This document shows, in pieces, positions 1-6,745 of a stretch of DNA of 10,965 nucleotides. Source of the stretch: an uncultured Muribaculaceae bacterium (GTDB taxonomy: Bacteria; Bacteroidota; Bacteroidia; Bacteroidales; Muribaculaceae); the NCBI GenBank assembly GCA_910578075.1, contig CAJTPK010000049.1, positions 1-10,965 on the forward strand, in the 5' to 3' direction. The notes below the pieces were generated by a model. It saw only the letters and a list, made by a program, of their open reading frames with translations, searched no databases and was not told where the DNA came from. Within the stretch, counting starts at the first letter, position 1; every line of letters begins with the position of its first letter. A program made the position numbers and the translations under genes.

Positions 1-200
1 GCCGTTTCAAACGCAGCGGTATCAAGTATATCGACTACAAGGATCCTGAGTTCCTGAAGAAATTCCTCAACGAGCAGGGTAAGATTCTTCCCCGTCGCAT
101 CACAGGAACATCTCTTAAGTTCCAGAGAAGAGTGGCACAGGCCGTTAAACGTGCCCGTCATCTCGCACTTCTTCCCTACGTGACTGACTTGATGAAATAA
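1..200 (+). CDS. rpsR: 30S ribosomal protein S18 (bS18), C-terminal part
   Basis: This is the C-terminal 65 residues of bS18, read from base 3 and ending at the TAA at 198-200. The start lies before the window; S18 is usually about 90 residues, so roughly 25 are missing. Visible family hallmarks are the segment IKYIDYKDPEFLKKFL, the basic motif KILPRRITG, and the C-terminal helix with RRVAQAVKRARHLALLPY. S18 sits on the platform of the small subunit next to S6 and helps bind 16S rRNA. In Bacteroidota, S18, S6 and S21 are reported to mask the anti-Shine-Dalgarno sequence, which fits the scarcity of SD sites here (established knowledge, not seen here). rplI follows after 31 bases, the usual rpsF-rpsR-rplI order. 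Identification is secure. Confidence 0.96.
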   Translation, partial: RFKRSGIKYIDYKDPEFLKKFLNEQGKILPRRITGTSLKFQRRVAQAVKRARHLALLPYVTDLMK

Positions 201-231
201 TCATTTTTCTAACCTGATAAAAGCAGCAACA

Positions 232-684
232 ATGAAAGTAATACTTAAAGAAAATGTAGCCAGTTTAGGTTATAAGGATGATGTGGTTGAGGTTAAGAGC
301 GGATATGGTCGTAACTACCTCATCCCCCAGGGTCTCGCTATCATCGCATCAGATGCAGCTCTCAAGCAGCTCGCTGAAAATCAGCGTCAGCGTGCCCATA
401 AGATCGCTAAAATTCTTGAGGAGGCTCAGGCAGCAGCCGCAGCTCTCGAGGGTGTTAAGCTCACAATCTCTGCCAAGACAAGTGCTTCCGGCACAATCTT
501 CGGTTCTGTAGGTGCAGCTCAGATCTCAGAGGCTCTTGAGAAACTCGGTCACAACATCGACCGCAAGCTTATCAATCTTAAGGATACCATCAAGACTGTG
601 GGTGTTCACACAGCCGTTGTTAAATTCCACAAGGAGGTTGAGCAGCCCATCGAGGTTGAGGTTATCGCCGAGGAGGAAGAGTAA
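232..684 (+). CDS. rplI: 50S ribosomal protein L9 (bL9)
   Basis: This is a complete L9 of 150 residues, the usual length. The N-terminal rRNA-binding domain opens with MKVILKENVASLGYKDD and carries the L9 signature GYGRNYLIPQGLA at about residues 24-36. A long alanine- and glutamate-rich connecting helix follows (about 55-75), then the C-terminal domain with the motif SGTIFGSVG, and an acidic tail ending in EEEE. L9 binds domain V of 23S rRNA near the base of the L1 stalk and reaches out toward a neighbouring ribosome, helping frame fidelity. It is the last gene of the rpsR operon: 31 bases separate it from rpsR, and a strong terminator begins about 20 bases after its stop. The leader AAAGCAGCAAC is A-rich and lacks a Shine-Dalgarno site, as is normal for the phylum. 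Confidence 0.98.
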   Translation: MKVILKENVASLGYKDDVVEVKSGYGRNYLIPQGLAIIASDAALKQLAENQRQRAHKIAKILEEAQAAAAALEGVKLTISAKTSASGTIFGSVGAAQISEALEKLGHNIDRKLINLKDTIKTVGVHTAVVKFHKEVEQPIEVEVIAEEEE

Positions 685-705
685 TCAATTTACCCTCTAT
701 ATATT

Positions 706-741
706 AAAAATTCCTTTCCGATTTCGGAAAGGAATTTTTTT
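706..741 (+). terminator. Intrinsic terminator after rplI
   Basis: A perfect 15-bp stem pairs 706-720 with 725-739 around a 4-base ATTT loop and is followed by a T run ending at 741. The core is TTCCTTTCCG / CGGAAAGGAA. The left arm begins with five A residues, so the structure could also work on the opposite strand. It ends the rpsR-rplI transcript and separates it from the dnaN unit. Confidence 0.93.
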
Positions 742-821
742 ATACCCGTATGTCTGACAAGGGAGATACGTCATGAAATAAGGATCGATCTATATTTTGA
801 GAGTATTTTGTGCCTCTAAAG

Positions 822-852
822 TTTGATTGCTAACTCAAAATTATTATCTTTG
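822..852 (+). promoter_or_regulatory. Bacteroidetes-type promoter for dnaN
   Basis: TTTG at 822-825, exactly 19 bases, then TATCTTTG at 845-852. This matches the -33/-7 consensus of the Bacteroidetes primary sigma factor, TTTG-N19-TAnnTTTG (established for Bacteroides fragilis and relatives). It lies between the rplI terminator and dnaN, so it is placed to drive dnaN and the genes after it. Transcription would start near 858-861, leaving a 5' leader of about 90 bases. I saw no riboswitch or convincing strong hairpin in that leader. Confidence 0.82.
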
Positions 853-949
853 CAAGTTGAAGAAATGCGACCGTTAAGATGCGGACTGTCGATGTCTGTT
901 GCGTCTGCGGGGAGTTCTCAGATAGAAACAATAAAAAACAAGATAAGAT

Positions 950-2071
950 ATGAAATTCAATGTAGAGGGAAAGACTTTCCAGCAGCAGCTTTCGGCTGTG
1001 AGCAAAGTGATCAACGCGAAAAACGCGCTGTCGATTCTTGACAACTTCCTGCTCAAGGTGGAGGGAGACCGTCTCAGCATCACAGGCAGCGACCAGGAGA
1101 ATGTGATGACTGCATACATGACAATCACAGAAAGCGAGGGCGACGGCGCTATCGCGGTTTCCGCAAAGCGTCTTCTTGAGATCACAAAGGAAATATCAAG
1201 CCAGCCCCTTACGTTTTATATCAACGATGAGACCAAGGAGATAGATATCCGTTTCCTTAACGGTCATTTCAATTTTATGGGTGTTGATGCCACCGAGTAT
1301 CCCGCACGCCGTAACCCCGAGTCGGAGCAGAAGACAATGATGCTGCCCGCTTCAATGATACAGAAAGGTATCGACAATACTCTTTTCGCCGTAAGTTCAG
1401 ACACTGTGCGTCCCATAATGACGGGTATCTATTGGGATATACATGAGAATGACGTTACTTTCGTAAGTTCCGATACTCATAAGCTCGTGAGGTACGTGAA
1501 TTCGGAAGCGGCTCCCGGATTTGCCGGTTCGTTTATTCTCCCTTCCAAGCCTGCGAATATACTTAAGGGAATAATAGGCAAGGATGATGCGGACATCAAG
1601 GTTATGTTTGATTCAAAGGGTGCTACATTCGAGTTGGGCGACTATCTCCTCTCTTGCCTCTTCATCAACGGTAACTATCCCAACTATAACCGCGTGATTC
1701 CGACTGAAAATCCGTTTGAGATGACTATCGACCGCATATCGTTGCTTACCGCGCTTCGCCGAGTATCTATTTTTGCAGCGAAGAGCTCTAATCTTGTAGT
1801 GCTCGATATTCAGCCCAATGAAGTGATTCTTCATGCGCAGGATCTTGACTATGGCACATCTGCCGAGGAGAGAGTGAGCTGCAGCTATGAGGGTAACTCA
1901 ATGACAATCGGTTTTAACGGACAGTTTATGATCGAGATTCTTAATAATCTCCATGACGATTCTGTTGTGTTCAAATTGTCCGATCCCGGACGCCCCGGCA
2001 TATATACGCCTCTTCAGCAGAAAGAGGGAGAGGATGTGGTTATTATCCAGATGCCGATGCAGGTGCTTTAA
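950..2071 (+). CDS. dnaN: DNA polymerase III beta subunit (sliding clamp)
   Basis: A 373-residue beta clamp, the normal length for the phylum. The clamp dimer encircles DNA and tethers DNA polymerase III and repair proteins. The N-terminus MKFNVEGKTFQQQLSAVSKV and the segment NALSILDNFLLKVEGDRLSI are typical of the first of the three clamp folds (about 1-120, 125-245 and 250-373). Other family signs are FAVSSDTVRPIMTGIYWD in the second fold, SSDTHKLVRY, LLSCLFINGNYPNYNRVIP around the interdomain region, and the conserved end IQMPMQVL, which closes the peptide-binding pocket side. It is the first gene after the promoter, with about 90 bases of leader. The exonuclease follows after only 10 bases, so the two are very likely co-transcribed. 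No dnaA or DnaA-box cluster is nearby, so this is not an oriC-linked dnaA-dnaN arrangement. Confidence 0.98.
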   Translation: MKFNVEGKTFQQQLSAVSKVINAKNALSILDNFLLKVEGDRLSITGSDQENVMTAYMTITESEGDGAIAVSAKRLLEITKEISSQPLTFYINDETKEIDIRFLNGHFNFMGVDATEYPARRNPESEQKTMMLPASMIQKGIDNTLFAVSSDTVRPIMTGIYWDIHENDVTFVSSDTHKLVRYVNSEAAPGFAGSFILPSKPANILKGIIGKDDADIKVMFDSKGATFELGDYLLSCLFINGNYPNYNRVIPTENPFEMTIDRISLLTALRRVSIFAAKSSNLVVLDIQPNEVILHAQDLDYGTSAEERVSCSYEGNSMTIGFNGQFMIEILNNLHDDSVVFKLSDPGRPGIYTPLQQKEGEDVVIIQMPMQVL

Positions 2072-2081
2072 TCAGATATAA

Positions 2082-2852
2082 ATGAAACTGAATCTTACCA
2101 AGCCGCTGATCTTTTTTGATCTGGAGACCACCGGCACAAACATAACGCAAGACCGTATAGTCGAGCTGAGTTATATCAAGGTCTATCCCGACGGTCGTAC
2201 TGAATCGAAAACACGCCGTCTTAATCCCGGAATGCCCATACCTCCGGGAGCCACAGCCGTGCATCATATCACAGACGAGATGGTGAAGGATGAGCCGTCG
2301 TTCCGTCAGGTATCCAAGGCGCTTCTTGAAATATTCGAGGGTTGCGACATCGCGGGTTATAACAGTAACAAATTTGATGTCCCTTTGCTTATCGAGGAAT
2401 TCGGACGTGTAGGTCTAAATTTTGAGGTTGCGGGACGCCGTTTCATTGACGTTCAGAATATCTTTCATAAGATGGAGCAGCGCACGCTTGTGGCAGCTTA
2501 TAAATTCTACTGCGGCAAGAATCTGGATGATGCGCATTCGGCTCTTGCGGATACCCAGGCCACATATGAGGTGTTGCTCGGTCAGCTTGAACGCTATCCG
2601 GACCTTGAGAATGATGTGGAGAAACTTGCCGAGTTTTCCAGATCCGGCAGGAATGTGGATCTTTCCGCGCGTATTGTGCTTAATGAGAAAGATGAGCCTG
2701 TTTTCAATTTCGGCAAGCATCGAGGCAAGCCGGTGAAAGAGGTGTTCCGTAAAGAGCCCTCGTTCTATACCTGGATGATGCAGGGAGATTTCGCTAAGAA
2801 TACCAAGGATGTGATCTCGGTGTTGTTTGCCGAGACACGTAATCAGAAATAG
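2082..2852 (+). CDS. DnaQ-family 3'-5' exonuclease with ExoX-like C-terminal domain
   Basis: A 256-residue DEDDh exonuclease that should remove nucleotides from DNA 3' ends using two metal ions. Exo I is FFDLETTG with D13 and E15. Exo II is AGYNSNKFDVPLL with N94 and D99. Exo III is AHSALADTQAT with H152 and D157. All catalytic residues are present. After a helical linker, the C-terminus (about 207-245) has FNFGKHRGKPVKE followed by PSFYTWMM, a pattern shared with the C-terminal part of exodeoxyribonuclease X-type proteins. It could act as a proofreading (epsilon-like) subunit or as a repair nuclease; the tail favours a separate repair or trimming role. I saw no convincing clamp-binding pentapeptide. 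It starts 10 bases after dnaN, and coaBC follows at once, which supports one transcript. The family is certain; the exact role is not. Confidence 0.9.
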   Translation: MKLNLTKPLIFFDLETTGTNITQDRIVELSYIKVYPDGRTESKTRRLNPGMPIPPGATAVHHITDEMVKDEPSFRQVSKALLEIFEGCDIAGYNSNKFDVPLLIEEFGRVGLNFEVAGRRFIDVQNIFHKMEQRTLVAAYKFYCGKNLDDAHSALADTQATYEVLLGQLERYPDLENDVEKLAEFSRSGRNVDLSARIVLNEKDEPVFNFGKHRGKPVKEVFRKEPSFYTWMMQGDFAKNTKDVISVLFAETRNQK

Positions 2853-2853
2853 T

Positions 2854-4056
2854 GTGGAATCAATACTGAAAGGTAAGCATATAGTGCTTGGTATCACCGG
2901 AGGAATCGCTGCCTATAAATCGGTGACTCTTCTGCGTCTGCTCATAAAGGCAGGTGCTGAGGTGCAGGTGGTCATAACTCCTTCAGGCAAGGAATTCATC
3001 ACTCCGGTTACTCTTGCCGCTTTGAGTGGCAAACCGGTGGTGAGTGAGTTTTTTACAGCCAACACCGGTGAATGGCATAGCCATGTCGATCTGGGTCTAT
3101 GGGCTGATCTTATGGTGATTGCGCCTGCCACGGCATCCACGATAGGTAAGATGGCAAACGGCATAGCGGACAATATGCTTGTAACCACCTATCTTTCTGC
3201 AAAGGAGCATGTGATGATTGCACCGGCGATGGATCTCGACATGATGGCACATCCGTCAACAACACGCAACCTTGCTACCCTTGCTTCCTATGGCGTGGAG
3301 ATAATTGAGCCAGCGGCAGGAGAATTGGCAAGTCATCTCGTTGGAAAAGGGAGGATGGAGGAGCCTGAGAAGATTTTTGAAAGGATTGAAAGCTATTTTA
3401 GCCGTCAATGCGATATGCAGGGTAAAAGGGTTGCAATCACCGCCGGACCTACTTTTGAGAAACTTGACCCTGTCAGGTTTATCGGTAATTACTCCACAGG
3501 AAAGATGGGGTTTGCCCTTGCTGAGGAGTGTGCGGAGAGAGGAGCGGAGGTAACTTTGATATGCGGCCCTGTGTCTCTGGAAATATCTCATCCCAATATC
3601 CGCCGTATAAATGTCGAGAGTGCGCGGGAGATGCTTGAGGCATCCAAAGAGCCGTTCTCAAAGGCTGATATCGGTATATTCTCCGCTGCCGTGGCGGATT
3701 ACCGTCCCGAGATGCGTGCAGACAGCAAGATCAAACGGGAGGGAGTCGATGACATGACACTTCATCTTGTAAAGAATCCGGATATCGCGGCTACCTTGGC
3801 GGCTGATAAGAGGGTGGATCAGAAGTTTGTGGGTTTTGCGCTTGAGACCGATCATGAGCACGAGAATGCCGTAAAGAAACTGACGAAGAAGAATCTTGAT
3901 ATGGTGGTTCTGAATTCTTTGAATGACAAGGGAGCAGGTTTTGGTACTGATACCAACAAGATCACCATAATCCGCAGGGATGGCACTGAAACGACATTCC
4001 CTCTGAAAAGCAAGAGAGAGGTGGCTCGTGACATAATTGACGGGCTTATCCGATAA
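2854..4056 (+). CDS. coaBC: Bifunctional phosphopantothenoylcysteine decarboxylase / phosphopantothenate-cysteine ligase
   Basis: This fused enzyme joins 4'-phosphopantothenate to cysteine (CoaB, C-terminal, CTP-dependent) and decarboxylates the product to 4'-phosphopantetheine (CoaC, N-terminal, FMN-dependent), two central steps of CoA synthesis. With a GTG start at 2854 it is 400 residues. CoaC spans about 1-185: flavin-binding GITGGIAAYKS (13-23), the probable catalytic His in HVDLGLWADL (H77), PATASTIGKMANG (91-103) and PAMDLDMM (124-131), where E. coli has PAMN. CoaB begins near 190: ITAGPTFEKLDPVRFIGN (N212), STGKMG, and KIKR (292-295), the site of the active-site lysine. The GTG lies one base after the exonuclease TAG and puts the flavin motif at the usual distance. 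An in-frame TTG at 2827 would overlap the exonuclease and is less likely. Confidence 0.95.
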   Translation: MESILKGKHIVLGITGGIAAYKSVTLLRLLIKAGAEVQVVITPSGKEFITPVTLAALSGKPVVSEFFTANTGEWHSHVDLGLWADLMVIAPATASTIGKMANGIADNMLVTTYLSAKEHVMIAPAMDLDMMAHPSTTRNLATLASYGVEIIEPAAGELASHLVGKGRMEEPEKIFERIESYFSRQCDMQGKRVAITAGPTFEKLDPVRFIGNYSTGKMGFALAEECAERGAEVTLICGPVSLEISHPNIRRINVESAREMLEASKEPFSKADIGIFSAAVADYRPEMRADSKIKREGVDDMTLHLVKNPDIAATLAADKRVDQKFVGFALETDHEHENAVKKLTKKNLDMVVLNSLNDKGAGFGTDTNKITIIRRDGTETTFPLKSKREVARDIIDGLIR

Positions 4057-4088
4057 ATGCGATAATATATTGCGAAATTGAGAGACTG

Positions 4089-4997
4089 ATGAATAGACTG
4101 CTGACATTTCTTGTTTTATCGTTTACCTCCGTGACTGCCGTATGTGCGCAGGAGCTTAATTGCACGGTTGAGGTGAATTCCCAGCAAGTGGAGGGTACAA
4201 ACAAAAGTGTGTTTGATGCTCTTCAGGAAGGGATGTCGACTTACATGAACGAGACAAAGTTCAGCAATGCTGTTTTCAGCCCTAATGAGAAGATCGAATG
4301 CCGTCTCTTCCTTACCGTAAAGGAGTATACGGACGACCGTATCAAAGGTGAGTTGCAGTTGCAGCTTTCGCGTCCTGTCTATAACAGCACTTATACCACT
4401 ACTCTCTTCAATTTCCGTGACACTAAAGTGGAATTCGGTTACAGGGAGGGTGATCCTTTGATATTCAATGAAAATACTGTTGAGAACAATCTTACGGCAA
4501 TCCTTGATTATTATGCCTATCTGTTTCTGGCTATAGATTTCGACAGCTTCTCTCCAAAGGGTGGTCAACCTTTTTACGACCGTGCCCAGAGCGTGGTGCA
4601 GCAGGCACAGTCCATAGGGGAAGTCGGCTGGAGAACATTTGAGGATACCAAGAACCGTGCGGCTGTATTGAGCAGTTATACCGACACAAATACTTCAGGC
4701 ATAAGGAATCTCCTTTATGATTATCACCGCAAGGGTCTTGACGAGATGGTGACCAGTCCGGACAAGGGTCGGGCGGTGATCACCGAGTCATTGAAAGAAT
4801 TGAAGACAATAGCCGATAACTCACCGATGTCGGTGGCTTTGTCGCTGTTTCGTGATTCCAAGCTCGACGAACTTGTGAACATATATTCAAAGGCTCCTTC
4901 CACAGAGCGTGAGACAGCATATGATATCCTGCAACCGATATACCCCACGGAATCGGAGCGGCTTGATAAAATAAAAAAGGGAGAAGAGGGGAATTAG
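4089..4997 (+). CDS. Secreted DUF4835 family protein (PorD-like, possible type IX secretion factor)
   Basis: A 302-residue exported protein. Residues 1-20 form a signal peptide with a hydrophobic core (LLTFLVLSFTSVTAV) and a likely cleavage after VCA, just before QELNC. The Cys at 19 does not fit a lipobox because Val precedes it, so this is probably not a lipoprotein. The mature start ELNCTVEVNSQQVEG, the second cysteine in IECRLFLTV (C71), SRPVYNSTYTTTLFNF, and LDYYAYLFLAIDFDSFSPKGG are typical of the DUF4835 family of Bacteroidota. C25 and C71 could form a disulfide in the periplasm. The family is usually encoded between coaBC and recN, as here. From memory, some databases call it PorD and link it to type IX secretion; nothing in this sequence proves that, and no other T9SS gene is in the window. 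It starts 32 bases after coaBC. Confidence 0.85.
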   Translation: MNRLLTFLVLSFTSVTAVCAQELNCTVEVNSQQVEGTNKSVFDALQEGMSTYMNETKFSNAVFSPNEKIECRLFLTVKEYTDDRIKGELQLQLSRPVYNSTYTTTLFNFRDTKVEFGYREGDPLIFNENTVENNLTAILDYYAYLFLAIDFDSFSPKGGQPFYDRAQSVVQQAQSIGEVGWRTFEDTKNRAAVLSSYTDTNTSGIRNLLYDYHRKGLDEMVTSPDKGRAVITESLKELKTIADNSPMSVALSLFRDSKLDELVNIYSKAPSTERETAYDILQPIYPTESERLDKIKKGEEGN

Positions 4998-5030
4998 CGG
5001 TCTTTAGCCGTAGATTAAAAAAGGCATGTT

Positions 5031-6710
5031 ATGTTGAGTAAACTGACGATACGCAATTATGCACTGATTGACAGTCTGGATCTCGAATTCGGTCCGGGTC
5101 TCACCATCATTACGGGTGAGACAGGTGCCGGAAAATCCATAATGTTGGGTGCGCTGTCGCTGATAATGGGCGGTAGGGCAGATACCCGTGTGATTGCTGA
5201 CGGAGGGGCGAAGTCAGTTGTGGAAGCCACTTTCACATCGCCTCCGCAGCAGCTCCGGAATCTATTCGCTGATCTCGATCTCGACTGGAATCCGGATGAG
5301 ATAATCATCCGCAGGGAGATCGCGTCCAATGGCAGATCAAGGGTATTTGTCAATGATGTGCCAGTGACCCTTAATGGCCTTTCATCAATCTCCGGACATC
5401 TCATTGACATTCATTCCCAGCATGAGAATGCTCGTCTCGCAGATGCCGTCTCACAGCTTGAGATTGTGGATTCAGTTTCCGACAATGAGGAACTGAGAGA
5501 TAAGTATTCCACTGCTTTCGGAAGGTTTGTGGAGATACGTAACAAGGTGAAACGTCTCCGCGAGGCTCTTGACAAGGCTCGGGAGAATAGGGAGTATCTT
5601 CAATTTCAATATGACGGACTAAAGGCATTGAATCCCAAGCGGGGAGAGCTGGCGGAAGTGGAGCGGAGATTTGAATTGCTCAGCGATGCGGATGATATAC
5701 GCGAGAGGCTTCAGATGATAAGAAGCATGCTCGGGGAGAACGAGCGCGGGGCTATAGATCTGATTCGCTCCGTGCGATCTGAAACGGAAAGGATGGATCT
5801 TGCGCTCGTCGGTATCGAACCGGATGGTGAATCACCCTCAATCCCGGCGCGTCTTGATAGCGTTACGGTGGAGCTTCAGGATATCTACGAAACAATAGAG
5901 GATGCTCTCTCTGCCGTTGATTCAGATCCGGCTGCGCTCGACAAGACATCGCGCAGGATGAATGCGTATTATGAGGCTGTGAAGCATTATAAAGTGAAGA
6001 ATGCGGATGAGCTCGTTGATATGATGGACAACATTGGTGTGCAACTTGCAGCTCTTGACAACGGTGGCGAGGAACTTCCTGCTCTGGAGAAAGAGGGAAA
6101 GAAACTTGCCGCGGAGGTGAAGGAACTCGGACGCATGCTGACGGAGAGCCGTCGTCGCGGAGCGGAGCGGTTCTCGGTTACAGTGACTGAGGCTGCACGC
6201 CCGTTAGGTCTTCATAATCTTGATTTCAAGGTCAATGTGGAAGTTGGAAAGATTGGTCCTACCGGTCAGGATAAGGTGGAATTCCTCTGTGCGTTCAATA
6301 AGAACCAGGTGCCGGGATCGCTTGCACGAATGGCTTCCGGAGGCGAGATGTCGCGTCTGATGCTCACTATCAAGGGTGTGCTTGCCGGAAGAGTCAATCT
6401 TCCCACTATCATTTTCGATGAAATCGATACCGGTGTGTCGGGAGAGATTGCTGACAAGATGGGAGCCATGATGCATGATATGGGCAGAGATATGCAGGTT
6501 ATGGCGATTACCCATCTTCCGCAGGTGGCTGCAAAAGGTGAAAGCCATTATAAAGTATATAAAAGGGATGAGGAGAACAGGACTGTGACCCATGTTCGCC
6601 GTCTTGATGAGGCATCGAGAGTGAGAGAACTTGCGGCAATGATGTCCGGCAGTGAGGTAGGAGAAGCTGCTCTCGACAATGCGAGGGCACTTTTGGGAGT
6701 TAGGAATTAG
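5031..6710 (+). CDS. recN: DNA repair protein RecN
   Basis: A 559-residue SMC-like ATPase that acts early in double-strand break repair, holding DNA together and promoting RecA-mediated recombination. The N-terminal head has MLSKLTIRNYALIDSLDLEF and Walker A GETGAGKS (29-36). A coiled-coil arm fills roughly 150-380, rich in Glu, Arg, Lys and Leu. The C-terminal head has the ABC signature MASGGEMSRLML (S436-G437-G438), Walker B TIIFDEIDTGVSGE (D463-E464, with the D-loop) and a switch His in AITHLPQVA (H495). The length is normal. The last four residues, GVRN, and the TAG are encoded by a heptamer repeat array that runs on to the rlmB start, so the original 3' end has probably been overwritten or extended. 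It begins 33 bases after the DUF4835 gene, with no SD site. Confidence 0.97.
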   Translation: MLSKLTIRNYALIDSLDLEFGPGLTIITGETGAGKSIMLGALSLIMGGRADTRVIADGGAKSVVEATFTSPPQQLRNLFADLDLDWNPDEIIIRREIASNGRSRVFVNDVPVTLNGLSSISGHLIDIHSQHENARLADAVSQLEIVDSVSDNEELRDKYSTAFGRFVEIRNKVKRLREALDKARENREYLQFQYDGLKALNPKRGELAEVERRFELLSDADDIRERLQMIRSMLGENERGAIDLIRSVRSETERMDLALVGIEPDGESPSIPARLDSVTVELQDIYETIEDALSAVDSDPAALDKTSRRMNAYYEAVKHYKVKNADELVDMMDNIGVQLAALDNGGEELPALEKEGKKLAAEVKELGRMLTESRRRGAERFSVTVTEAARPLGLHNLDFKVNVEVGKIGPTGQDKVEFLCAFNKNQVPGSLARMASGGEMSRLMLTIKGVLAGRVNLPTIIFDEIDTGVSGEIADKMGAMMHDMGRDMQVMAITHLPQVAAKGESHYKVYKRDEENRTVTHVRRLDEASRVRELAAMMSGSEVGEAALDNARALLGVRN

Positions 6711-6744
6711 GAGTTAGGAATTAGGAGTTAGGAATTAGGAGTTA
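6696..6744 (+). repeat. Heptamer tandem repeat array 1, recN end to rlmB start
   Basis: Seven perfect heptamers, GGAGTTA alternating with GGAATTA (three full 14-bp units plus one extra GGAGTTA). The array encodes the last residues GVRN and the stop codon of recN, and fills the whole gap up to one base before the rlmB ATG. Each heptamer junction gives a TAG on this strand and a TAA on the other, so three or more units close all six frames. The final copy gives AGGAG at 6737-6741, four bases before the ATG, and could act as a Shine-Dalgarno site. Confidence 0.97.
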
Positions 6745-6745
6745 C

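Noticed and set aside
747..770. CGTAT...ATACG inverted repeat between the rplI terminator and the dnaN promoter.
   Set aside because: Only 5 bp with a 14-base loop; too weak to call a functional structure.
823..1041. A 72-codon open frame upstream of and overlapping dnaN (ATG possible at 865).
   Set aside because: Its first part spans the promoter, it overlaps dnaN by about 90 bases, and the translation shows no recognisable domain. Most likely chance.
3551..3558. TAACTTTG inside coaBC, matching the -7 promoter box.
   Set aside because: No TTTG lies 19 bases upstream; the place is well inside the coding region, so chance is likely.
3658..4107. Long open frames on the minus strand opposite coaBC and other genes.
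   Set aside because: They lie within clearly identified genes on the + strand and their translations show no family features; they are shadows of the real frames.
4998..5030. CGG...CCG with A-rich sequence before recN, considered as a terminator.
   Set aside because: Only three G-C pairs and a run of A rather than T on this strand; recN follows directly.
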